64,000 nucleotides of DNA, taken from positions 10,012,607 to 10,076,606 of the forward strand of contig OY783194.1 in NCBI GenBank assembly GCA_963678675.1. Reading direction: 5' to 3'. Positions 33,501 through 43,413 of the stretch are shown one piece after another. The position numbers were made by a program, and so were the translations under genes. Within the stretch, counting starts at the first letter, position 1. The number at the start of each line of letters is the position of its first letter. Source of the DNA: Xiphydria camelus. Taxonomy: Eukaryota; Arthropoda; Insecta; Hymenoptera; Xiphydriidae. Below the pieces are notes generated by a model that was not told where the DNA came from, did no database searches, and saw nothing but the letters and a program-made list of their open reading frames with translations.

Positions 33501-35446
33501 GGTTGGACGCATTCCCGCGAAGGTTTTTGATTTAGTAAATCGTATACAGGGTGTTCAAAAAGTACCGGTACTGATGATTATTATGCCTTCCTAAACCGTT
33601 CATCCGATTACGATGAAAAGTTGGGGAATGGTTGGACGCATGCCCGCGAAGGTTTCTGAGTTAGTAAATCTTATACAGGGTGTTAAAAAAGTAACGGTAC
33701 GGATGATTATTATGCCTTCCTAAACCGTTCATCCGATTGCGACGAAAATTTGGGGAACAGTTGGACGCATATCCGCGAAGGTTTGAGTTAGTAAATCTTA
33801 TACAGGGTATTCAAAAAGTACCGGTACGGATGATTATTATGCCTTCCTAAACCGTTCATCCGATTGCGATGAAAATTTGGGGAACAGTTGGACACATATC
33901 CGCGAAGGTTTCTGAGTTAGTAAATCTTATACAGGGTGTTCAAAAAGTACCGGTACGGATGATTATTACGCCTTCCTAAACCGTTCATCCGATTGCGATG
34001 AAAATTTGGGGAACAGTTGGACGCATATCCGCGAAGGTTTCTGAGTTAGTAAATCTTATACAGGGTGTTCAAAAAGTCGAACTATACTTGACCTAAATTT
34101 GACCTCCGCTGGCAATAAAGGTAACATGAAAAAAATGGTCAAGGACACATCTGAACGTGAAAAAAATTAATTTGACCTTGATATAACCTTGAAGGTTATG
34201 GTCAAGGTCAAATCCAATATGACCATTGCGTAGCCCGGGAAAAATACTAAAAGTTTTGTATTAAAAATGTATTTAAACAATGGTGGACGGACTAAATCAA
34301 TCCACAATCTACCCGTGCGAAGCCGGGACGGGCTGCTAGTAAGTTATAAATCTAATATAATACTAATAAATATTTTATTATAGAAAAAATTAAACTTCTT
34401 TATGTCGAACTACGACGTCATATTCCCCAATTAAACTCGGACCGCAGATAATTGTAAGATGTTTACACATCCTCCGTGAGTACAACGGCACACACCTTTT
34501 TTTTTAAACGTACTAACCAATGATTAATCAATTCTCATGCTTTTATTAACGAGAGTAGACACTACCGTAGCTAATGAGGGCATGAGAATTAATTGTTCAT
34601 TGGTTAGTACGTTTAAAAATAACATTTAAAAAAAGTCACCAGCGATGTAATCCGAGACGCCGGGTGTACGTCAGACCTAACCTTTTAGAACCGTCATTTT
34701 TTCGTCTTCACAACGTACGATAGAACGTCATTGTTACGTGATTTGTCTGACGTCGTGTGGATGTGCAATTAAGCCGTCTTTGTGACGTTAAAATGACGTC
34801 ATATTTTTCGTCATCTGACGTCAGAAACTGACCTTCAAAAAACGTCATTTCGACGTTAGTGTGCTACCTGGGCTCCCACATGTTTGAATTAAGAACTGAA
34901 AATTTGTTCTTGGTCACAAATATTTTTCAAGAAAATTACTCAGGTATTACTCAGGTATTTCAACATATTTGGGTACTCGGACACATTTTTGAAAATAATC
35001 CAAATTTAAACGTTATTTTTTTGAACGTTATTTTTAAACGTACTAACCAATGAATAATTAATTCTCATGCGCTCATTAGCTACGGTGGCGTCTACTCTCA
35101 TTAATGAAAGCTTGAGGATTATTAATTATTGGTTAGTACGTTTAAAAATAACGTTTAAAAAAAGTCACCAGCGACAGATACCGTGTCCCCGGGTGTACAT
35201 AGGGAAATTACTACTAGATTTAATTCAATTTAAATTATATACACCACATTCAAAAAATTTTCTTTTGACACTGGAAAGCGTCCATGTACTCTCATCAGGT
35301 TCTTCCGGTAAAGTTAAAGCTTTTTTAAAACTGAAAGAAGTTTTATAAGGTGGCCAAAAAACTTCATGTTTGAGTGGAGTAAACCAAGAAGAATGCACCA
35401 AACCTATTGTACTATTTTCCGAGAATTCCACTCCTACATATGCCAT
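30595..35446 (-). CDS. DUF4806-type gene C, 5' exons 1 and 2
   Basis: Exon 1 (35446-35245) starts MAYVGVEFSENST and has the HSSWF and WPPYKTSF motifs of the N-terminal module of DUF4806-type proteins; its GT donor leaves one spare base. Exon 2 (30882-30595) continues in phase (DDINKAQRKLKRC) into a Ser-rich, charged linker (LSDFDGIKNKKQARLSVRR) ending LPRPSTTIG at a GTAAG donor with the same phase as exon 2 of gene A. The 4.4-kb intron is filled with nested mobile elements. No exon 3 was found: sequence below 30595 is pogo, gypsy and Mutator. The core exons at 13530-14055 lie on the same strand and could be its 3' end. Confidence 0.68.
31637..31852. repeat. Near-perfect palindrome, about 103-bp arms
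   Basis: The arm beginning GAAAAAATAAGATTTTTTAT returns exactly at the right end, with a 10-nt centre (ATATTAGTAC). The centre and flanking 20 bp also occur once just outside the left arm (from 31607). Confidence 0.92.
32196..32570. repeat. MITE, GCGAAACTG family, copy 1
   Basis: CTTAAGCTGGGTCTTCACTG at the left and a CAGTGAAAAGACCCGGCTTT end at the right, with CGCGAAACTGTCTCGCGAAA-type repeats inside each end. Shorter copy at 35651-35790. Confidence 0.82.
33093..33150 (+). repeat. 5S rRNA-like fragment
   Basis: TTAAGCAGCG followed by CTGGATGGGTGACCGCT matches the spacing of the internal promoter and 3' arm of insect 5S rRNA. It could be a SINE3 head or a 5S pseudogene; no full-length 5S is present. 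Confidence 0.45.
33206..34345 (+). mobile_element. Helitron-like non-autonomous element
   Basis: It opens with GATGTGTAAACATC and TCTATGCTATGGCTC. It ends CCCGTGCGAAGCCGGGACGG then GCTGCTAG before a T, a hairpin plus CTAG typical of Helitron 3' ends; A and T flank a TC to CTAG unit. The first 180 bp recur at 50404-50589 and, inverted, at 61025-61156. Confidence 0.6.
33443..34077. repeat. Five-copy minisatellite, about 128-bp unit
   Basis: AAACCGTTCATCCGATT starts occur at 33464, 33593, 33722, 33849 and 33978. Each unit ends with TACAGGGTGTTCAAAAAGT. It is internal to the Helitron-like element. Confidence 0.93.
34472..34506 (+). repeat. R1-type LINE 5'-end fragment
   Basis: CTCCGTGAGTACAACGGCAC followed by a T run matches the presumed LINE start at 59290-59256 (minus strand), with the same flanking sequence on the outer side. 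Confidence 0.6.
34970..35205. repeat. GTGTAC-family MITE
   Basis: Arms with TTTTTAAACGTACTAACCAA and its complement. The right end is AAAGTCACCAGCGACAGATA then GGGTGTACA; the left terminus is degraded. Confidence 0.75.
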
Positions 35447-35628
35447 TGTGAAATATAGATTAAGAATATAACTACTCACCTACAAATAAAAACTGAATTT
35501 AAAATAAATGTATAGTAATTAAGGAACCACAACCTCAACGTATAGACGAATTTAATTATCTGTATGTACCTATAAAATCAAACTCAAAACAGTCGCCTAC
35601 CTATAGGTACTTAATACCATTAATACTT

Positions 35629-35928
35629 ATAGCGAATTCGGTTATCTGCTCTTAAGCCGGATCATCACTGCGCGAAATTCTACGCGAAACTGTTGCGCGA
35701 GTCATGTCCCCTCTTTTTCTCGCGCTCCCTCTTCTCACTCATTCTCTCTTTTTCGCGAAACAGTTTCGCGCAGTGAAGACCCAGCTTTAGAGTGCTCCGA
35801 GTCAGGGTTTCAACTTATACACGTGTAAATCGAAATGCGTAAGACGTAAATCTAGTGGTTTTTTTTCGTGTGAATAGGTCGGAATCTTGATTCGGAGTAC
35901 TCCAAGAGCAGATAACCGAATTCGCTAT
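35629..35928. mobile_element. MITE with TTA duplication and nested MITE
   Basis: TAGCGAATTCGGTTATCTGC and its exact complement form 24-bp ends flanked by TTA on both sides, as in PIF/Harbinger MITEs. The GCGAAACTG-family MITE (35651-35790) lies just inside the left end. Confidence 0.82.
35651..35790. repeat. MITE, GCGAAACTG family, copy 2
   Basis: CTTAAGCCGGATCATCACTG to CAGTGAAGACCCAGCTTTAG, 140 bp. Confidence 0.85.
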
Positions 35929-35929
35929 T

Positions 35930-36825
35930 ACCCAAGCAAAGATGGTATATAACGAATAACGAAATATCTCGCAAAAAACAAAAAACTCACTCGCATTCAC
36001 GAACTGAAACTAGTAGTAGTGCAACCATGGTTGAAGAAATAAGGCGCGAATTTTAAAGTATTACGCGAGTAGTTTTAGAACATAAAAAAGGGCAAAAAGT
36101 GAATATAAAGAGGCGGCGGGGTTTCTTAAATAATAAAAACGATAATAATTTATATTAAATAGCATGTGTGCGCATGTGTGTGCATGTGTACGTATTCAAT
36201 TAATTTATTGTTGATGATAAAAATATTTTCTACTTTTATTAAATAAATAATAACTGAAAAAATGCTTTATAAAAGTATAGTATATACTCGGAATATATAG
36301 TCGGTGTTTTTTATACTTTTAAATATATATGTATATCATATATCATCAAGAAAAGTCGGCAATATGACGCCATTAAATGACATCATAAATTCGTCATATA
36401 AATGACGTCATAATGTCGTCAGTTATTGGTCGACTGACGTGATTGAACCAGCGATGACCAGATTTTGACGTCATTTTGACGTGCGTCTGCGGACTGGGAA
36501 ATGTCAGGGAAATTCAAATACTTGCGTTATCCACGGGACATACTGTAGATGGCGTAGTAAATCGACGGCAGCAAAACTTCTGGCAGTTATTAGAAGTATT
36601 AGCGTGCAATAAAGTATTAGAGTGATATCGAAATATTAACAAAATGTTAAAAGTAATTAAATATGGGTTTATTCCAATGAAGCACAACCTTGAAATCAAT
36701 CAGAATTTTGTCAAAGGTTCAAAATTATTACAAGCTGGTCATGTTTTTTAAACTGGTGTTGGTATCAAAAACTGTCGGATCTTTACTGAAAAAGAAGAAA
36801 AAATAGAAGAGACTATGACTACCTT
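35930..36825. other. Mostly unassigned; GACGT-rich end at 36360-36500
   Basis: AT-rich with short GT-rich stretches (36165-36190). 36360-36500 has dense TGACGTCA-type motifs ending near GGACTGGGAAA, resembling one end of the 31163-34872 family. Confidence 0.45.
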
Positions 36826-37331
36826 CGTCTCCACCGCACGCTTAAAATCGGTTTTGTCTAAACCGACCGTTTAATAAAGGCGATTTAAAGAGGCGTCTCC
36901 ATCGCAAACATAAAAAGAGGTTTAGATTATTACTTAATCCGAAAGAGTAAATGTTACCAACTATTGAGGATTTATAGGTGATGTTATGATGGAAAACACA
37001 ACATTAAACATGAAACGTGCTTTAATTTTTAATCATTACGTTACAACAATTACAGTGATTTATTTAAGCCTTATACATTTATTAACACAAACAAGTCGAA
37101 GATTGACAACACGTCGCAATACAAATTACCTTGCGATGCCGATACAGTTGGTAATCGCTTTTTAAACCGACTTAAACCGTCTCCATCGTCCTAAATTTGG
37201 TCTTTACTAAAGCTAATCCTGCATGTTAAACCGGTTTACTTAAAAGAGGATTAAGGCGTCTCCATCGACATTAAAACTACCTTTACTAAAGTCGGTTTAG
37301 ACAAAACCGATTTAAGCGTGCGGTGGAGACG
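36826..37331. repeat. Foldback MITE, 506 bp
   Basis: CGTCTCCACCGCACGCTTAA and its near-perfect complement at the right end. The arms continue with AATCGGTTTTGTCTAAACCG. The centre is AT-rich and non-coding. Confidence 0.88.
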
Positions 37332-37513
37332 TAGTCTATGTACGCTATGCCGTCATAATGCACACAATTATTTTTTCAATTGCATTAATTTTAGTACATA
37401 AAAAAACAACGTGAACCATTCTTACTGACATTCTACTTTATATACTGGGTGTTTTCCTGGGTTGTTGACATAGGCCGATATGGTGCATAGCAGTTTGTAG
37501 ACTGTAGTATGTA

Positions 37514-40510
37514 GGGGAGCACGGGGCAAGTTGGCCGCGGGGTAAGTTGGCCGAGTGCGAATAATTTTGTCAAAAATCAGTCTCTGGCGCCATCTGCCAC
37601 ATACTTTATGTACTTTTTAGGTACCAACTTTTTCCCCAAAACCGAACGCTGAGTTACGTATTTTGTTGTTGTTACACGAATTTATTTATTTCCAAGACGG
37701 TAAGTAAAATATCGACATTTTTGAATTTGAGTCATTGCTGTTGATCAGTTATAGATTTTCAAAAGATTCTCTACCTCGCCATGTCTTATAGTATGCAATC
37801 ATTAATGTGTCAAGTGCATATAGTTTGTAACCTATTGTTGTCGTCATAGAATTCTGATTTATTTACGGCATGTCTGAACGGGGTAAGTTGGCCTAGTTTT
37901 TAAGGGGCAAGTTGGCCGAGTTGTAAAAAGAAATTGGTGTGAATTGGGGGCTGTCCATATATTACGTGATCATGTTTTTGATATATACAGGGCCGAATTA
38001 AGGATGTGGGGGCCCCGGAGTGCCCACATACATACAAGGCCGGATTAAGAATGGGGGCCCAAGGGCCCCACATTCTTAATTATTGAAATACACTCATTTT
38101 TTTAACAGTTATGCTATGAATACTTTGCAAGGTGTAAAAAATCTGGAAATTTGAAAAATTACAAAATGCCAATAATTTCGTGAATTTTCACAATTTGGTT
38201 ATTTCCCGAGTTTTCAAAACATCAATATTTAAAATTATTAATGATTCTAACAATTATGAAAATTTAAACAACTTAAGTAATTTTTTACTTTTAGAATTTT
38301 TAAATTTACTGCAAAGAGTGTTTTTAGAGTGTTTGGGGGTTATTTTAGGTTTTTGGAGTTGCAGAAAATGCGCAATTACAAGCGAAAATCAGAACGAGTG
38401 AACACCTCACCGGGCACTATTTTGAAGGCCGTACAAGAGGTTTCAGATGGCTCTAATAAAATAGGAAGGGTTGCAAACAAATACAACATTCCTGTACGTT
38501 CGCTTTCGAGATACTGCAAGCAAGTCGCAGAAAGAAATTTCACAAACGATGGACAAGAATGTTCGGAAAACTCTTCAGATGTTACATGTGGCTACCAAAA
38601 ACCAAGAAAAGTAAGAAAATTCTTGTCTGAATATCTTTATCATGCCTTGAATGTATGAAATTATGTTTCAGAAATTGCTGAGAATGGATTGTAGCAAAGA
38701 AAACATGAACATTAATAGTGATTTGATAAAATAAATATAAAATATATCGTAATAAGCAAAAATAGTTCACTTATGAATTTATTCACTTATGAACTTTTCT
38801 ATTTCCAGGTATTCGCAGACAAGGAAGAGTCCGCTTTAGCGGAATATCTGCGAATGGCTGCACTGATTTATTACGGATTGTCCCCGAAGGAAGTTCGTAG
38901 ATTGGCTTACCAATACGCAAGAAATATTGAATGCAAAATGCCAGACTCTTGGTCCAAAGCGGAACTTGCTGGATGTGATTGGTTCGCAAATTTTTTAAAA
39001 AGGCATCCTCAACTATCAATCCGAACGCCACAAGCAACGAGCTTAGCTCGGATGACGAGCTTCAACAAGATTAACGTGGAAAAATTTTTTGGCAACTTGG
39101 AAATCGTCCTAAAACGGCACAATTTCGGCCCTGGGGACATATGGAATATTGACGAGACCGGAGTAACAACTGTTCAAAATCCTGGTCGAGTTGTAGCGTC
39201 TCGTGGGACAAAACAGGTCGGCCGAGTAACCTCAGGTGAAAGAGGAACTCTAGTGACAGTTGCAGCTGGAATTTCTGCCACTGGAAACTATATTCCACCG
39301 TTTTTCATTTTCCCAAGAAAGAATTACAAGGATCATTTTCTCCTTGAGGCTCCAACTGGAAGTGATGGCGACGCAAACCTATCAGGGTGGATGACCGCGG
39401 AGAACTTCGTTAAATTCGCAAAACATTTCATTAAACATTCTCGACCGTCAAAACAACGCCCAGTTCTATTACTACTCGATAATCACGGATCCCACCTTTC
39501 CTTCGACGTTCTTGATTTGTTGAAGGAAAATGGAGTCATCGTGGTCTCATTCCCAGCACACTGCAGCCATAAGCTACAACCACTGGACCGAACGGTTTTT
39601 CGATCGTTTAAATGTTTTGTCAACGCAGCTTGTGATTCGTGGATGACCCAAAATCCAGGAAAAACCATGTCAATTTATAACATCCCAGAGATCGTTAAAA
39701 CTGCGATGCCTTCGGCTTTCACACCATCGAATATCCAGTCTGGATTTCGAGTAACAGGCATTTGGCCATTTAATCCTCTCATTTTTGGACCGGAAGATTT
39801 TCTGCCCAACTTCTCATTGGATCGACCAGATCCCGGAACGTCGACATCGATTCCAGAGCCTCAACCTTCTACAAGTGAATATCATGCAGAGCCAAGTCAT
39901 TCTGAAACACTGGATTCACTGCCGCTGAGTATTCGTCTCCAGAATCTTCGCCCATTTCCAAAAGCTCCTCCGAGGAAAGAAAATATCAAAACAAGAGGAC
40001 GTAAGCGAAGAAGCACGGAAATCCTGACAGACTCGCCTATAAAAAATGCGTTGCGAGAAGAACAAGAGGTCCGAAAAAGGAAAGCGATGAAAAAATCGCG
40101 ATAAAATTTGAATGTTCAATGCCTATAAAATGTTCATGTTATTGTTCGCAAAAATACAAGTTTATGATAAAATTGAATTGACAATTTTAATAAAATAAAG
40201 TGTGATTAAACATATACGCGCAGCAATCTCTCTCTCTCTTACACTATGTTTAATCAATTTCAGTAACTCGGCCAACTTACCCCTAGTTATCGGCCAACTT
40301 ACCCCGGGGTTGGGGTATGTTGGCCGATTTTCTGCGATGTGTTCATAAACGAATAAAAATTTCAATTATCATTTCAGGGTCCTCAAAACTGTACAATATT
40401 GAGCCAAGGGTTGCTACCATAGAATAGGGGCAAAAGCATTTTTCAAAACAGAAGAAGAAAATTTTTTAAAATTCCCATATGAAAATTCGGCCAACATGCC
40501 CCGTGCTCCC
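37514..40510 (+). mobile_element. Complete pogo/Tigger-type transposon
   Basis: GGGGAGCACGGGGCA at the left and the near-exact complement at the right, flanked by TA (37512-37513 and 40511-40512). GGCCAACTT motifs repeat inside both ends. One spliced, open transposase gene. At about 37985-38080 there is a GGGCCGAATTAAGGATG repeated and inverted block of unknown meaning. Confidence 0.93.
38368..40104 (+). CDS. pogo-type transposase, two exons, intact
   Basis: Exons 38368-38610 and 38809-40104 join in phase across a GT-AG intron (about 513 residues). The N-terminus has a helix-turn-helix (TILKAVQEVSDGSNK, IGRVANKYNIPVRSLSRY) for binding the ends, then a CENP-B-like segment (GLSPKEVRRLAYQYAR, GCDWFANFLKRHPQLSIR). 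The DDE_1 core shows IWNIDETGVTTVQ (first Asp), LLLLDNHGSHLS (second Asp) and SHKLQPLDRTVFRSFK (third Asp), followed by GFRVTGIWPFNP. The C-terminal tail is basic. No stop or frameshift, and the element ends are matched, so it may be active or recently so. The first ATG after the upstream stop was chosen. Confidence 0.93.
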
Positions 40511-41895
40511 TACGCTATTGGTCGGAGACGCAAGGATGCCGAGCGATTGGCTCTGCCTATCGTCGGCAGACGTCAATCGTCGCGACAGAAGTTCCCTAGT
40601 GCGTAGGCACCGAGCAGGCGAGAAAGTATGGCGGTTGACACATATGTTTGTTTACAAAGTGGAGTTTTTCAGAGTAATTGTATTTTTTGAAAATAAAATG
40701 TGGTTTTCAAAGTTAATAAAATATTTCTATTCGCGAAATGATATCCTGCTCATGAAATAGAAATAATAGATGCTCGGCTGAGCAAGGGAATAATTTCGAA
40801 CGTCTCCTGCAAACATGAAGCAGCGGTGAGTTTTCCACAACATGTCATGATATGGAAAGGATTTATTTACATTCATGGTATCGTTTGGGATAATTTTATT
40901 AACCTTTCACCGTATTCCTCATGTTACAGCTTTTTGTGTTCTCCGGGGGAGTTGGTGCTCGTTGTTGCAAAACACAGTCATTAACCATGGTCCTGGTTAT
41001 CGATGCTTGCTGAAGTATTCAATCACGTTGGTTAGCAGATGGTAATGTGAGTCGTATTGGTAAATAAATACCTGCATAATCTATACATTCTTTTTCTGTA
41101 TCAATACTATTTTATGTTTCATTTATTTCTATTTCATGAGCGGGATACCAATCGTCCTTCGTCTTTGGCACATTTCTCCGTGGCGGCTGATGCACGTCGT
41201 CGAACTTTTCCATCATCCATGAAGAATTCATCACTTTCTTTAGAGAATTAGACTTAGAGAATTAGACTAGAGAACCTTAGACTTAGGTCTACAAATAATT
41301 GTTGTATTATTATTACCTTTATAAAGTATAAAGAAATTGAATGACTTCAAAACAATTCCTTTTTGTTATTCCTCTCGATTTATCGTTACACTTACCCTAC
41401 TTAAAAATCCTGAGAACTGCCTGGTCACTGTTATTTTTCACGTCGGTTCACTTGTCTACACTCGTTAATTATTTTACATTTGTCCCAAGATTTATCACCC
41501 TTCCTTCATTACTCTTTTTAACTGTAATTTTACTATTTATTAAAAAGCGCGTTCTAGGGTCGAAATAAACGCGAAGGAAATCGTTTCGCGAAGGGAAATA
41601 TTTTATTAACTTTGAAACCCACATTTTATTTTCAAAAAATACAATTACTCTGAAAAATTCCACCTTGTAAACAAATGTTTGTATCAACCGCCATACTTTC
41701 TCGTCTGCTCAGTGCCTACGCACTAGGGAACTTCTGTCGCGACGATTGACGTTTGCCGACGATAGGCAGAGCCAATCGCTCGGCGTCCTTGCGTCTCCGA
41801 CCAATAGCGTACATACTATAGTCTACAATCTGCTATGCACCATATCGGCCTATGTCAACAACCCAGGAAAACACCCGGTATGTTATGACCCTATT

Positions 41896-41915
41896 CCCCC
41901 CCCCCCCCCCCCCCT
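41896..41915. repeat. Homopolymer of 20 C
   Basis: Lies between the foldback right end and the LTR-like repeat. Confidence 0.95.
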
Positions 41916-42429
41916 ATTTCTTCTTCCGACGTTTCAAGTCCCTCTCGGCGTCGCCCGGAAAGGGGATCCTCCTGTGGGGGTATCTCGTGTAATGTCCAAT
42001 CGGGGTGGGTTTTCGTGAGGGGGCGCGTTTTCTCGAGGACGAATGCTGTGGACGGAGGCGTCGAATGTCGCAACGTCTTCCAGATGTGTCGATGCATCTT
42101 TCTTCGAATGCGTGGGTCCTGCGTTGGCGAGTTCTCCGCGAAGGGACTAAAAAGATGGGTTTATGACCTCTCGTTGTTCTCGGGCCGTGCGGACGTTGCA
42201 GGCTCCGCTCTCATTGTTCTCGGACCGGGAGAAAGTGGCAGTATCCGCTCTCCTCCTACCAACCCTATCTTATCCCTCGAGTGACCATTACTCTACGCGA
42301 AAAAGGGAGATATGCTAATGGCGAGGATTTCTAATGCGCAAATCTTAATCGAAGCATCCTTTGAATAGCCCGCGTTCTTTAGCGGAAGATGTGGCGGTCA
42401 TCGCTTCATGAAAACGTCACGTGACGTCA
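41916..42429 (-). repeat. LTR-like repeat, copy 1
   Basis: About 510 bp matching 52193-52711 in the same orientation at high identity. On the minus strand it begins TGTGACGTCACGTGACG, a common LTR start in insects; the far end here is cut by the C run. Short open frames in it are not convincing genes. Confidence 0.65.
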
Positions 42430-42593
42430 CACCTTCCCCCTTAGCAAAAGCTGTTACCTATGGTGACAGCTTTTACTTTACCTGTATATGTACAATAGAC
42501 CTTTTCATTCTGGGCGGAAGTAACTAGCGCGCCTCATGTGTAACTAAAAAGCCTGGCGCAAAAGTTAAAAGTTTCGGACAGTTTTTATTCGTA

Positions 42594-43413
42594 AACGTGG
42601 AATTATCAGAAAAAGATGTTCCGGAAGCGATTTTAATGTACAATACAATTGAAGCACACAGTGTACTTCAATTAAAACGTTGGTTTCAATGTAGGAACCA
42701 AAAGACTGAGGGAAAAAAAGCAACATTTAATTGATAGGTTACGAGACTAGAGGATGCACTTTTATAATCTCTTAAATTCATTTTCAAAATATTTCTCTTA
42801 TTGCAGAGTGAAATTTTGTCTTCAAAGAAAGACGCCTATTGATTCGTATGTCGATCGTCGTAAATGGTTAGAGATAAAAGCTACAAATTTGAGGTCTAAT
42901 GTCATATCACAGTTGCAACAAGGACCAGACTATCCAAGCCATTGGAATACTTTCCCATCTTGTTCAATTCCACATGCATTCAACATTTGTTGTATGTATG
43001 AATATTTTATGAATATTCAGATGATCGATACCAGTAATCCCTAAAATGTTCATGTGAAGAAAATTGATTGTGGAACTTCGAAACCACTCGCGCGAGGAAA
43101 AATTTATTTGCAGAGTAAACATGTTCAGGATATCATAGACTCAGTTACTGCTGATAAAAAGTTTTATTATCTGAAAGCAAACATTCAAGCATCTTATAAC
43201 AAAGATATTAGGTATTCAGTGAAAGTCATGTTGGAGTACAAATCCACAAAAATTATTGATGGACAGTGCAAAGCATCGTCTCTAGGTAGGTGCAGCCACA
43301 TAGCAGCATTGTTATATGCCTTAAAATCTATTAGCAACTCTCTTTCAACTTCGTCCATTGCAGTTTTTTTTTATAGTTTGAGTCGTAGCATTCCGTCGTT
43401 CCATCCTTTTTAG
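42594..43413 (+). pseudogene. SAP- and SWIM-like fragment of a YqaJ-type protein
   Basis: The start reads ELSEKDVPEAILMYNT then LQLKRWFQCRNQKTEG, a SAP-like DNA-binding motif, with a one-base frameshift before LIDRLRD. A second piece (42754-43044) has RKWLEIKATNLRS. The last (43054-43413) ends with GQCKASSLGRCSHIAALLYAL, a SWIM-type zinc motif (C..CxH). Such N-terminal parts precede YqaJ-like exonuclease domains in element-encoded proteins; the nuclease is missing here. Confidence 0.6.

Larger units (their letters stand above)
33151..34672. repeat. GTGTAC-family MITE split by an insertion
   Basis: The left arm is 33151-33205 (CGGATTCTGTCGCTGGTGAC) and the right arm about 34507-34672 (GTCACCAGCGATGTAATCCG). 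The intervening 33206-34496 is a Helitron-like segment and a piece of LINE 5' end. Confidence 0.72.
31163..34872. mobile_element. GACGT-rich TIR element, host of several insertions
   Basis: CCCAGGTAGCACAC at the left and its complement at the right, both followed inward by many GACGTC/ACGTCA motifs over about 200 bp. A CTCC-like flank occurs on both sides, but the exact duplication is ambiguous. A similar terminal zone without a partner lies at 36360-36500. No coding region of its own was found. Confidence 0.7.
37442..41884. mobile_element. Long-TIR foldback element carrying a pogo insertion
   Basis: The left arm is ATACTGGGTGTTTTCC at 37442 to 37513, interrupted by the pogo element, then 40513-40750. 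The right arm is about 41575-41884, ending GGAAAACACCCGGTAT. The arms are about 310 bp and nearly complementary. The 0.8-kb centre has no coding region. One arm of another copy lies at 53097-53290. Confidence 0.82.
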
